From: Caulobacter vibrioides OR37
GTDB lineage: Bacteria > Pseudomonadota > Alphaproteobacteria > Caulobacterales > Caulobacteraceae
Assembly (NCBI RefSeq): GCF_000372645.1
Contig: NZ_APMP01000009.1
Span: 62,001 to 126,000 of the forward strand
Reading direction: 5' to 3'
DNA: 64,000 nucleotides
The notes under the pieces are model-generated. The model was not told where the DNA came from. It saw only the letters and a program-made list of their open reading frames with translations, and did not search any database. Made by a program: the position numbers and the translations under genes. Shown in pieces: positions 1 through 8,771 of this stretch. Numbering within the stretch: the first letter of the stretch is position 1; each line of letters begins with the position of its first letter.

Positions 1-327
1 CAGCTCGCCGTTCGAGAAGGTGGCGTTCTCCGGGCCCATGTTCTCGATCTCGAGATACCGGATGGCGGTGACGAAGCCGCCCATGCGGCTGGATCGCCAG
101 TGCAACTGCTCGTAGGGCACCCAGTCCTGGACGATCGGCGCGATCACCTGGGCCGGCTGGTCGGGCAGGTGCTGTTCCAGCGTCAGGGCCGTGCCGATCT
201 TCATCTGCCCCTCGGCCTTGCGGTAGAGGGGGTTCCACTCGTGCCAGGTCGAAAAGTCGGACACGACCTCCCAGACGATCTCGGCGGGGGCCTGGACCCC
301 GATGCGGTGCTCGACGGCGCGCTTCAT
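1..327 (-). CDS. SRPBCC (START/polyketide-cyclase-like) family protein, 3' part cut by window edge
   Basis: Reading leftward from the ATG at 327, the protein begins MKRAVEHRIGVQAPAEIVWE and continues with WHEWNPLYRKAEG, the typical N-terminal beta-helix-grip pattern of SRPBCC proteins (pocket strand, then W-x-x-WNP). 109 codons are present and the frame is open to position 1, so the C-terminus lies outside the window. Family members bind hydrophobic ligands; no specific ligand can be deduced. The start is only 5 nt downstream of the cysS stop codon, so the two are probably co-transcribed. Confidence 0.75.
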   Translation of the reverse strand, partial: MKRAVEHRIGVQAPAEIVWEVVSDFSTWHEWNPLYRKAEGQMKIGTALTLEQHLPDQPAQVIAPIVQDWVPYEQLHWRSSRMGGFVTAIRYLEIENMGPENATFSNGEL

Positions 328-332
328 GGCCC

Positions 333-1724
<1,392 letters not shown>

Positions 1725-1924
1725 GATGTCGCGATGCTGTGACGTAACGGAGATGTTGCCCCCAGGCGGGGCCGGCTCCATATATCCTTCGGATACGGAT
1801 TGGGCCACGCCCATCGATACGTCCATCGCGACGCTTCGACCGTAGCCGTGAAACGGGTGGCACGCGTCATTCCAGGACGACCGGCGTCCTGGCGCAACTC
1901 AGCCCGTGGAAAGAACCCTCTGAC

Positions 1925-2554
1925 ATGGACGCCCTCGCTCGCGAACGAACCCTGATCGGCGCCGACGATCTTGATCTTGAAGCCGCTGAACGCCCTTCGA
2001 AAGAGGAGGCCATGGCCGCCGTGCGGACCTTGCTGGCCTGGGCCGGCGACAATCCCGAACGCGAGGGGCTGATCGATACGCCCAAGCGCGTGGTCGAGGC
2101 CTTCGAGGAATGGTTCGCCGGCTATCACGGCGATCCGGCCAAGGAGCTGTCGCGCACCTTCGAGGACGTGCAGGGCTATGACGACATGGTCATGCTGCGC
2201 GGCATCGACGTGCAGAGCCACTGCGAGCACCACATGGCGCCGTTCCTGGGCAAGGCCTGGGTCGCCTACATGCCGACCGGCAAGGTCGTGGGCCTGTCGA
2301 AGCTGGCGCGCCTGGTCGAGATCTTCGCCAAGCGTCTCCAGACCCAGGAGACCATGACCATGCAGATCGCCGACGCCATCGAGGACCACCTCTCGGCCGC
2401 CGGCGTCGCCGTGCTGATCGACGCCGAGCACCAGTGCATGTCGACGCGCGGCGTCCACCACCACGACGTCTCGACGATCACCACCCAGTTCCGCGGCGTG
2501 TTCAAGACCGACAAGGTCCTGCAGCAGCGGTTCATGGACCTGGTGCGGAAGTAG
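1925..2554 (+). CDS. folE: GTP cyclohydrolase I (housekeeping copy)
   Basis: Converts GTP to 7,8-dihydroneopterin triphosphate, the first step of tetrahydrofolate synthesis. 209 aa. The type I signature is clear: [14 protein letters not shown], the catalytic zinc and His region [10 protein letters not shown], then [20 protein letters not shown], and a C-terminal [11 protein letters not shown] with the third zinc ligand Cys. A charged N-terminal extension of about 25 residues precedes the fold. A second, divergent folE lies at 13919-14503 in the catabolic island. A strong hairpin follows the stop codon. Confidence 0.95.
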   Translation: MDALARERTLIGADDLDLEAAERPSKEEAMAAVRTLLAWAGDNPEREGLIDTPKRVVEAFEEWFAGYHGDPAKELSRTFEDVQGYDDMVMLRGIDVQSHCEHHMAPFLGKAWVAYMPTGKVVGLSKLARLVEIFAKRLQTQETMTMQIADAIEDHLSAAGVAVLIDAEHQCMSTRGVHHHDVSTITTQFRGVFKTDKVLQQRFMDLVRK

Positions 2555-2560
2555 GAAATG

Positions 2561-2589
2561 GATCCTCCCCCGCGACGCGGGGGAGGATC
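2561..2589. terminator. Bidirectional hairpin terminator between folE and the DUF817 gene
   Basis: A perfect 13-bp inverted repeat (GATCCTCCCCCGC / GCGGGGGAGGATC) with a 3-nt loop GAC sits between two convergent genes. Its right arm overlaps the stop codon of the leftward gene by 2 nt. There is no long T tract, as is common in high-GC genomes. Confidence 0.6.
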
Positions 2590-3472
2590 AAGCCGCCCGC
2601 CAGATGCCCTCGCGCAGCCGCGCGACGCAGGCGTCGACGGGGCGGTGCACCAGCGTCACCAGCACGAAGCTGATCAGCATCAACAGATACCAGGCGCCCA
2701 TCTTCTCGATCGGCACCAGGCGCCAGCCGTCCGCCTGGCTGGGATAGATCCACGCCCCGGCGAAGGTCCCGAGGTTCTCGGCGAACCAGATGAACAGCGA
2801 CACCAGCACCGCGCCCATCAGCATCGGCATCCGCCGCGCGGTTTGATCGGGCGTGAACACGAACCACGTCCGGCCGAACAGGAGCGCCGACAGGGCGAAC
2901 AACCCGACCCGGAAGTCGACGATGTAGTGGTGGGAAAAGAAGTTGGCGTAGATCAGCACCGCCAGGATGTGCGTGCTCCAGAACGGCGGATACCGCTCGA
3001 AGGTGATGTCGAACAGCCGCCAGATCCGCGCGATATAGCTGCCGACGCAGGCGTACATGAAGCCGGTGAACAGCGGCACGCCGCCGATCCGCAGCAGGCT
3101 GGGCTCGGGATAGATCCAAGAGCCATGGGCCGTCTTGAACAGCTCCATCACCGTGCCGACGACGTGGAACATGAAGATGACCAGCGCCTCGTCCCAGCGC
3201 TCCAGCTTCAGCGCGAGCAGAGCCGCCTGGATCGCGACGGCGGCGATGACGAGAAAGTCGTAGCGGGCCAGCGGCGCGTGGGCGGGCCAGAACAGATGGG
3301 TGCCCACCAGCAGGGCCAGCATCAGACCGCCGAACAGGCAGGCCCAGGCCTGTTTCAGGCCGAACAGCAGGAATTCGTAGGCGTAGCCGTTCCAGCGCGA
3401 GCGCCGCGCCCAGGGCCGAGCCCACACGTCCAGAGCCGCGACGGCGGCCTTGATGCGGTCCTTCAGAGTCAT
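2588..3472 (-). CDS. DUF817 family multi-pass membrane protein (YoaT-like)
   Basis: 294 aa with about eight hydrophobic segments (for example CLFGGLMLALLVGTHLFW, FLVIAAVAIQAALLALKL, GAWYLLMLISFVLVTLV). It carries the conserved DUF817 blocks MELFKTAHGSWIYPE, GGVPLFTGFMYACVGSYI, NFFSHHYIVDFR and AGAWIYPSQADGW. The function of the family is unknown. It is convergent with folE and divergent from hisI, so it is a single-gene unit. Assignment rests on recognising the family blocks. Confidence 0.8.
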   Translation of the reverse strand: MTLKDRIKAAVAALDVWARPWARRSRWNGYAYEFLLFGLKQAWACLFGGLMLALLVGTHLFWPAHAPLARYDFLVIAAVAIQAALLALKLERWDEALVIFMFHVVGTVMELFKTAHGSWIYPEPSLLRIGGVPLFTGFMYACVGSYIARIWRLFDITFERYPPFWSTHILAVLIYANFFSHHYIVDFRVGLFALSALLFGRTWFVFTPDQTARRMPMLMGAVLVSLFIWFAENLGTFAGAWIYPSQADGWRLVPIEKMGAWYLLMLISFVLVTLVHRPVDACVARLREGIWRAA

Positions 3473-3540
3473 CCCTGTCCCGTCCCTCGGGGAGACGCGG
3501 AACCTAGCGCAGGCTCAGCGCCTGCGCCATATGTGGCGCC

Positions 3541-3960
3541 ATGAGCACCAACCTGTTTCCCCAAGCGCACAGCAAGCACGATCTGGAACGCGGCGCGGCC
3601 CTGGCCCCGCGCTTCAACGCCGACGGTCTGGTCGTGGCGGTGGCTCAGCACGCCGACACCGGCGAGATCCTGATGCTGGCCTGGATGAACGACGAGGCCC
3701 TGAAGCTGACCGTCGAAACCGGCGTCGCCCACTATTTCAGCCGCTCGCGCAACGCGCTCTGGAAGAAGGGCGAGACCAGCGGCCAGCTGCAGGACGTGGT
3801 CGAGCTGCGGGTCGACTGCGACCAGGACGCGGTGCTGATCAAGGTTCGTCCGCGCGGCGACGGCGGCGCCTGCCACGTCGGCTTCCGCTCGTGCTTCTAC
3901 CGCGTCTTGAAGGACGGCGAACTGGTCGAGACGGACGCGCCGCTCCATGACCACGACTGA
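3541..3960 (+). CDS. hisI: Phosphoribosyl-AMP cyclohydrolase
   Basis: Third step of histidine biosynthesis: hydrolytic opening of the adenine ring of phosphoribosyl-AMP. 139 aa, the monofunctional form without a HisE domain. Diagnostic blocks are YFSRSRNALWKKGETSG, the DCDQDAVL metal site and the zinc ligands of GGACHVGFRSCFYR. The last 14 nt overlap the start of the LysE-family gene, suggesting translational coupling. Confidence 0.95.
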   Translation: MSTNLFPQAHSKHDLERGAALAPRFNADGLVVAVAQHADTGEILMLAWMNDEALKLTVETGVAHYFSRSRNALWKKGETSGQLQDVVELRVDCDQDAVLIKVRPRGDGGACHVGFRSCFYRVLKDGELVETDAPLHDHD

Positions 3961-4573
3961 CGCCCTCGTCGCCTTTAGCCTGGCCGCCGGCCTGCTGACC
4001 CTGACGCCGGGCCTGGACACGGCGCTGGTCATTCGCACGGCCGCCGCCGAGGGGCCGCGCCGGGCGGCGGGCGCGGCGATCGGCATCGGCCTGGGCTGCT
4101 TCCTCTGGGGCGCGGCGGCCGCCTTCGGCATCGGGGTCCTGCTGACCGCCTCGACCCTGGCCTATACGGCGCTGAAGTGGACCGGAGCCGCCTTCCTGGC
4201 CTGGACCGGCCTTCGCATGATCCTCAAGCCCCGCGACCAGTTCGAGCCCGGCGAGATGAAGGCCGTCGACGCCGGACCGATCGGGGCGATGCGCCGGGGC
4301 CTGCTGACCAATCTGCTCAATCCCAAGGTCGGGATCTTCTACGTCTCGTTCCTGCCGCAGTTCATCCCGGCCGGCGTCGATCCCGCCCACTTCGGCCTGC
4401 TGCTGGCCGGCATCCACGTGGCCGAGGGCCTGCTGTGGTTCACGGTCCTGATCGCCGCCACCGTGCCGATCGCCGGCCTGCTGCGCGTGTCGAGCGTGGT
4501 CCGCTGGCTGGACCGCGTGACCGGCGGCGTCTTCCTGGCGTTCGGCCTGCGGCTGGCGTTGGAGCGGCGATGA
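3947..4573 (+). CDS. LysE/RhtB family amino-acid exporter
   Basis: 208 aa inner-membrane protein with about six hydrophobic helices. The family signature TLTPGLDTALVIRTAAAEGPRRA is in helix 1 and its loop, and GLLTNLLNPKVGIFYVSFLPQF is in the middle. The family exports amino acids or related metabolites; the substrate cannot be told. The start codon lies inside the 3' end of hisI and the stop overlaps the rluD start (ATGA), so hisI, this gene and rluD form a coupled unit. Confidence 0.85.
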   Translation: MTTTDALVAFSLAAGLLTLTPGLDTALVIRTAAAEGPRRAAGAAIGIGLGCFLWGAAAAFGIGVLLTASTLAYTALKWTGAAFLAWTGLRMILKPRDQFEPGEMKAVDAGPIGAMRRGLLTNLLNPKVGIFYVSFLPQFIPAGVDPAHFGLLLAGIHVAEGLLWFTVLIAATVPIAGLLRVSSVVRWLDRVTGGVFLAFGLRLALERR

Positions 4574-5604
4574 CCCGCGCCGTCGATGACATGGACGACG
4601 ACTTCGCGGACCTGGCCTTCGCGGATGGCGCGGAAGGCGCGGAAGGCGAACGTCTGACCGTCGACCTGCCCGCCGATCAGGCCGGCCAGCGGCTGGACAA
4701 GGCGCTGGCGCCGCTGTTTCCCGCCCTGTCCCGCGCCAGGCTGCAAGCCCTGATCGGCGAGGGCCGCCTCAGCCTCGACGGCCAGCCGGTCGCCGACGCC
4801 TCGCGCAAGGCCCGGGCCGGGACCTATGTCCTGTCGGTCCCGCCGCCCGCCGCGGCCGAGCCCGAGCCCGAGGCTATTCCTCTGACCGTCCTCTACGAGG
4901 ACCAGCACCTGATCGTGGTCGACAAGCCGGCCGGCATGGCGGCGCACCCGGCGCCGGGCTCGTGGACCGGCACCCTGGTCAACGCCCTGCTGCACCATTG
5001 CGGCGACAGCCTGTCAGGGGTCGGCGGGGTGGTGCGGCCGGGCATCGTCCACCGCCTGGACAAGGACACCTCCGGCGTCATGGTCGCGGCCAAGAGCGAC
5101 GCGGCTCACCAGGGCCTGTCGCGGCTGTTCTCGACCCACGACATCGACCGCCTGTACATCGCCCTGACGCGCGGCGCGCCCTCGCCGGCCGCGTCCACGA
5201 TCGAGACCCGCATCGGCCGCTCGCCCGGCGATCGCAAGAAGATGGCGGTGCTGCGCGCGGGCGGCCGCGAGGCGATCACCCACTACCGCGTCGAGGCCGC
5301 GTTCGGCCCCGCCGACAAGCCCCTGGCCGCGCGCGTCGCCTGCCGGCTGGAAACGGGCCGCACCCACCAGATCCGCGTCCACATGGCCAGCAAGGGCTCG
5401 CCGTGCCTGGGCGATCCGGTCTACGGCGCGGGCCAACCGGCGACGGCGGTGCGCGAGATGATCCGGGAGGCCGGCCTGTCGCGTCAGGCCCTGCACGCGG
5501 CGGTGCTGGGCTTCGTCCATCCGATCACCGGCGAGGCCCTGCGCTTCGAAACCCCGTTGCCGGCGGACATGGCGGCGCTGCAGGCCTGTCTGGAAACCCT
5601 CTGA
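4570..5604 (+). CDS. rluD: RluD-type 23S rRNA pseudouridine synthase
   Basis: Isomerises specific uridines of 23S rRNA to pseudouridine. 344 aa from the ATG that overlaps the previous stop (ATGA). An acidic N-terminal tail is followed by an S4 RNA-binding domain (QRLDKALAPLFPALSRARLQ, ending near residue 95). The RluA-type catalytic domain has the active-site Asp in GIVHRLDKDTSG and the preceding HPAPGSWTGTLVNALLHH block typical of RluD rather than RluC. A Gly/Arg-rich C-terminal half with ETGRTHQIRVH completes the fold. Confidence 0.88.
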   Translation: MTRAVDDMDDDFADLAFADGAEGAEGERLTVDLPADQAGQRLDKALAPLFPALSRARLQALIGEGRLSLDGQPVADASRKARAGTYVLSVPPPAAAEPEPEAIPLTVLYEDQHLIVVDKPAGMAAHPAPGSWTGTLVNALLHHCGDSLSGVGGVVRPGIVHRLDKDTSGVMVAAKSDAAHQGLSRLFSTHDIDRLYIALTRGAPSPAASTIETRIGRSPGDRKKMAVLRAGGREAITHYRVEAAFGPADKPLAARVACRLETGRTHQIRVHMASKGSPCLGDPVYGAGQPATAVREMIREAGLSRQALHAAVLGFVHPITGEALRFETPLPADMAALQACLETL

Positions 5605-5716
5605 ACCCGGCCTAAATGTCGCGACGAGGCAAAACTTGCGCCCCGGCGACAAACTCGCCCTAATTAGGCTGACTTGGCGGCGCACTGTTGGGGTTCCGTC
5701 GTCGTGGAGCGTAGTC

Positions 5717-6397
5717 ATGCGGCCTCATCTCGCGATCATCGTCGCCTCCCTGGCCCTGGGCGCCGCCGCCGCGCGGGCCGCGCCCGCCGACGACGAGGTG
5801 ATCGCCACCGCCCAGGCCAAGCCCTCGGCCCAGGCCCTGACCGCGACCGCCGCCGCGCCGACGCCGCCCGCCGCGACGCCCGCCAAGCCGTTGACCACCC
5901 AGGAACAGATCGCCGCGTTCATCGCCGCCAACCCCGCGCCCCAGGTCGAGGACGGCCCGCGCGGCATCGTGCCGGCCGCGCGCGACCAGGACGACGACCG
6001 CGACGCCGACGGCAAGCGCAAGATCCACGGTTCGGCGGGCTTCTCGGTGGGTTCGGGCGGCTATCGCAGCGCCTACGCCTCGGCCCTGATGCCGGTCGGC
6101 GAGAACACCACGGTCGGCGTGGCCGTCTCGAAGACCGACTACGGCAAGCGCGGCGCCTATCTTGATCCCTATTATGGGTACGGCGGCGGATACGGCTACG
6201 GCGGGCCGTGGCGGCGCGGCGGCGAAAGCCAGTCCCTGGCGCTGTCGGTGATGACCGGCTCCGGACGGGGTCATGGCGACGTGCCGGCCGGCTGCGCGCC
6301 TGGATTCCGCGATGGAAGCCGCTATGTCGAGCCGCTCTGGGTGCAGGACATGCGCGCCGATGGTCGCGGCTGCCCGGCCAGCGAACCGTCGCACTGA
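5717..6397 (+). CDS. Secreted hypothetical protein, Ala/Pro-rich N-terminus and Gly/Tyr-rich segment
   Basis: 226 aa from the ATG at 5717, chosen because MRPHLAIIVASLALGAAAARA is a good Sec signal peptide. The mature part has an Ala/Pro/Thr-rich linker, then GSAGFSVGSGGYRSAYASAL and ENTTVGVAVSKTDYGK, alternating patterns suggestive of beta-strands. A Tyr/Gly stretch (YYGYGGGYGYGGPW) follows, with three Cys near the C-terminus. Family not recognised; probably periplasmic or envelope-associated. It stands alone between rluD and a metallo-beta-lactamase-fold gene. Confidence 0.6.
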   Translation: MRPHLAIIVASLALGAAAARAAPADDEVIATAQAKPSAQALTATAAAPTPPAATPAKPLTTQEQIAAFIAANPAPQVEDGPRGIVPAARDQDDDRDADGKRKIHGSAGFSVGSGGYRSAYASALMPVGENTTVGVAVSKTDYGKRGAYLDPYYGYGGGYGYGGPWRRGGESQSLALSVMTGSGRGHGDVPAGCAPGFRDGSRYVEPLWVQDMRADGRGCPASEPSH

Positions 6398-6490
6398 TCC
6401 GCATACCCGCGATCGACGATCGCGCGGCGTTCGCGGATGTTTAACGGCTTAGCCCCCATGGTGCGCGCCTCGGGCGTCTAGGGCTATTCG

Positions 6491-7333
6491 ATGCAGCCGG
6501 AACTCACCGCATATCGCCACCCCGCGACCGGGACCATGACCTATGTCATCGTCGACACCGCGACCTTTCTTTGCGCCATCGTCGACCCGGTTCTGGACTT
6601 CGACCCCAAGACCGAAGCCGTCGACACGGGTTTCGTCGACCAGATCATCGCCGACATCCGCGCCAAGGATCTGGGTCCCACCTGGATCCTGGAAACGGGC
6701 CTGCACACCGGCCATCTCTCCGCCGCCGGCCATCTGAAATACGAAACCGGCGCCTCGGTCTGCATCGGCGCGCGGGTCGTCGAGAGCCTGAAGCGCCTGG
6801 CCCCGATCTTCGGGGAAACCATGGTCGACCTGGACGGCTGGGATTTCGACAAGCTGGCCCAGGACGGCGACACCTTCCCGATGGGCGGGCTGGAGATCAC
6901 CCCGATCGCCCTGACCGGCCGCCTGCCCGGCGCGGTGGCCTACAAGATGGCCGACATGCTCTTCACCGGCGACCTGATCCTCTGCCCCGAGGACGGCGCG
7001 GGCCGTTGCGACGTGCCGGGCGCCGACGCCGGCAAGGCCTGGGACGACGCGCGCAAGCTTCTGGACCTGCCGCCGGAAACCCGGATCCTGCCGGGCGTCT
7101 GCGCCGTCGAGGCCCGCGAATCGACCGTGGCCGAGGAAAGGGCCGGCAATATCCAGTTGAACGACAAGATCGACCGGCTGGACTTCATCGCCCTGCGCAC
7201 CGCCGCCGACGCCATCCTGCCCGACCCGGATCTGGTCTCGCCCGCCCTCCGCGTGGCGATCCGATCCGGCAAGCCGCCCTCCCCGCCCGAGCAGGGACCG
7301 CGCTTCCCGGTCGTGGACCTTTCGAAGCTCTGA
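6491..7333 (+). CDS. Metallo-beta-lactamase-fold protein with degenerate metal site (persulfide dioxygenase/glyoxalase II-like)
   Basis: 280 aa. The architecture follows ETHE1/Blh-type hydrolases: N-terminal strand pair TYVIVDTATFLCAIVDPVLD, then the metal motif region ETGLHTGHLSAAGHLKYETG at residues 68-87. In active relatives this reads T-H-x-H-x-D-H; here the first His and the Asp are Gly while His72 and His75 remain. The later GH-x-PG block is GRLPG, and the PGH block is PGVCA, so two more His are gone. The bridging Asp in LFTGDLIL is kept. This suggests loss of dinuclear catalysis or a changed metal site. Isolated gene upstream of tRNA-Ser. Confidence 0.75.
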   Translation: MQPELTAYRHPATGTMTYVIVDTATFLCAIVDPVLDFDPKTEAVDTGFVDQIIADIRAKDLGPTWILETGLHTGHLSAAGHLKYETGASVCIGARVVESLKRLAPIFGETMVDLDGWDFDKLAQDGDTFPMGGLEITPIALTGRLPGAVAYKMADMLFTGDLILCPEDGAGRCDVPGADAGKAWDDARKLLDLPPETRILPGVCAVEARESTVAEERAGNIQLNDKIDRLDFIALRTAADAILPDPDLVSPALRVAIRSGKPPSPPEQGPRFPVVDLSKL

Positions 7334-7534
7334 GGCGACGGGCGTCGGGACCCTGGACGCGCCGCCGGGAACCCTGGCGAAGTCCCCGCTTTTTCCGCTG
7401 CATCCTGACAATCGCGCGCCCCCTGGGCTCGCTCGATAAAAAGCTTGGTCCAGGGGCTTGCGTCCCGCCGACGACGCCGCTAGGTATCGCGCCCTCGACC
7501 TCGGGGGCCTTTCCGGCTCTCCCGAACGGCGCCT

Positions 7535-7624
7535 GGAGAGGTGGCAGAGTGGTCGAATGCGCCGCACTCGAAATGCGGTTTACGTGAAAGCGTAACGTGG
7601 GTTCGAATCCCACCCTCTCCGCCA
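7535..7624 (+). tRNA. tRNA-Ser (anticodon CGA)
   Basis: The acceptor stem GGAGAGG pairs with CCTCTCC, followed by G73 and an encoded CCA. The anticodon arm CCGCA-CTCGAAA-TGCGG gives anticodon CGA, reading serine UCG codons. A long variable arm (TTTACGTGAAAGCGTAAC), typical of type II tRNAs such as Ser, precedes the T arm GTGGG-TTCGAAT-CCCAC. Length 90 nt including CCA. Confidence 0.95.
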
Positions 7625-7704
7625 TAGCCCCTCGCCGCGACCGTGGTCTTCTGGCCATGAGTCCTGAGCCTAGATCCCGCACCGACGAACCTGTCCGCGA
7701 ACAG

Positions 7705-8205
7705 TCAGCCGGTTGATTCAAACGAGCGGGCGTCGAGCTCGCGCAACTCCGCCTCAAATGCGGTGTCGCTGATTGTCGTTTGCGCGACCAGCAGGCTGCA
7801 GTCGACATTGTCGACGATGTATCCGCCGCTTGCCCCCGACCACCAGCGCTCAAGGAAGTTTCGCCGGCGATGCCCGACCACGACCAGATCAGCGCCCACC
7901 GCTCGGGCGAATTTGGCGATCTCCTGGGTTGGTTCGCCTCGAACCAGTTCACCTTCCGCCATGAAGCCCAACCGACGAAGATTGGACAAGCCTTCTTCAA
8001 GGACCGAAGCATAGGTGTCCCTCAGCCGTTCGGCCGCGCCGACCTGAGCCGCCTCGGCCATCGACACGCCCGAGGACGCCGGCAGAACCGACAGCAGAAA
8101 CACGCGCGCGCCACAACGTTTGGCGACAAGCGCGCCCTCGCGTAACGCCGCGCGTCCTTCCAATGTGCTATCGTAGGCCAGTACGATCCTGCGGTACATT
8201 TCCAC
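7705..8205 (-). CDS. Universal stress protein family (UspA-like)
   Basis: 166 aa single Usp domain: N-terminal strand RRIVLAYDSTLEGRAAL and ADLVVVGHRRR. The loop GASGGYIVDNVDCSLLVAQ corresponds to the ATP-binding G-2x-G-9x-G(S/T) region, in slightly altered form. It is likely a cytoplasmic nucleotide-binding stress protein. It points away from the catabolic island, and an AGTATACT-type site lies about 66 nt upstream of its start, so control by the island regulator is possible. The ATG at 8205 is chosen; a second ATG is 6 nt further in. Confidence 0.85.
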   Translation of the reverse strand: MEMYRRIVLAYDSTLEGRAALREGALVAKRCGARVFLLSVLPASSGVSMAEAAQVGAAERLRDTYASVLEEGLSNLRRLGFMAEGELVRGEPTQEIAKFARAVGADLVVVGHRRRNFLERWWSGASGGYIVDNVDCSLLVAQTTISDTAFEAELRELDARSFESTG

Positions 8206-8263
8206 CCCACGCAGCCGGTCCGATGGCCGGAGTCCTTATTGTCGCCAATCGCGGCGACCCAAA

Positions 8264-8283
8264 ATAAAGGGTATACTGGTTAA
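8264..8283. promoter_or_regulatory. Putative GntR operator, site 1
   Basis: Core GTATAC at 8271-8276 in context AAAGGGTATACTGGTTA. It lies between the divergent UspA-like gene and the gntR region, 9 nt before the start of a 40-codon frame. It matches the island-wide consensus at the core, at +1 T and in the T-rich right arm. Confidence 0.5.
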
Positions 8284-8284
8284 A

Positions 8285-8407
8285 ATGGCCGAGTCCACCA
8301 GCCCAAGCGTCTATGAGGTTCACGGGACAGCGTCGATCAATGGGCTGGACAGCGCGCTCGACCGGTTAGCGCGCGGGCGATCGCCGCGCCTCCGCCGTCA
8401 CCGGTGA
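8285..8407 (+). CDS. Possible 40-aa small ORF directly after operator site 1
   Basis: ATG at 8285, stop at 8405-8407; the product starts MAESTSPSVYEVHGTASING and ends in an Arg-rich tail. No Shine-Dalgarno sequence is visible and the ATG is only 9 nt from a GTATAC core, so translation would have to be leaderless. The sequence is not recognised. It may be a remnant or chance. Confidence 0.15.
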   Translation: MAESTSPSVYEVHGTASINGLDSALDRLARGRSPRLRRHR

Positions 8408-8602
8408 GACGGCGATCGGCGGGAGCGCCCGATCGCCGAGACGCCAAAGCCTAATCGATCCCCTCAGGATCGCTCGGCCGAACTGGCGCGCCTTCCGACG
8501 CCCGCGTCACCTACCGGCCGCCAAGCTCTCTTTCATCCTCGGCGGACAGACGCTCGATTTTCTTCTCGGAATTTACCGCCCATGGTCTCCGCGCACGAAG
8601 AC

Positions 8603-8622
8603 ATCTTCAGTATACCCATTTG
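8603..8622. promoter_or_regulatory. Putative GntR operator, site 2 (upstream of gntR)
   Basis: Core GTATAC at 8610-8615, context ATCTTCAGTATACCCATTTG, about 157 nt upstream of the gntR ATG. The right arm lacks the usual +1 T. It would allow autoregulation of the regulator gene. Confidence 0.5.
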
Positions 8623-8771
8623 AACGCCTTACGCAGTTGGACGAGATGACAAAGCGGCCTAGGCGTGTCAAATTGTTTGACCCAGTAGTCTGAAGTCAAA
8701 TCCGAACCCAACGAGGCGAATAGCTCGGCGGGACAAACGTGCTCGGTGCTCGCAGGAAACCCATAGAGATT

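Larger units (their letters stand above)
8206..8771. other. Long intergenic region at the left border of the island
   Basis: About 566 nt without a convincing large gene. It holds two GTATAC palindromes (8271 and 8610), a 40-codon open frame and an imperfectly looped 9-bp hairpin (GGCGATCGG at 8411-8419 with CCGATCGCC at 8429-8437). The rest shows no family resemblance in any frame that I can recognise. Confidence 0.5.

Noticed and set aside
5655..5670. CCTAATTAGG-like palindrome before the secreted hypothetical
   Set aside because: It resembles only the left arm of the island operator and lacks the GT-N2-AC core; judged unrelated.
8411..8437. 9-bp hairpin as a terminator or small RNA end
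   Set aside because: It has a loop of 9 nt, no T tract and no clear upstream gene; mentioned only as part of the intergenic region.
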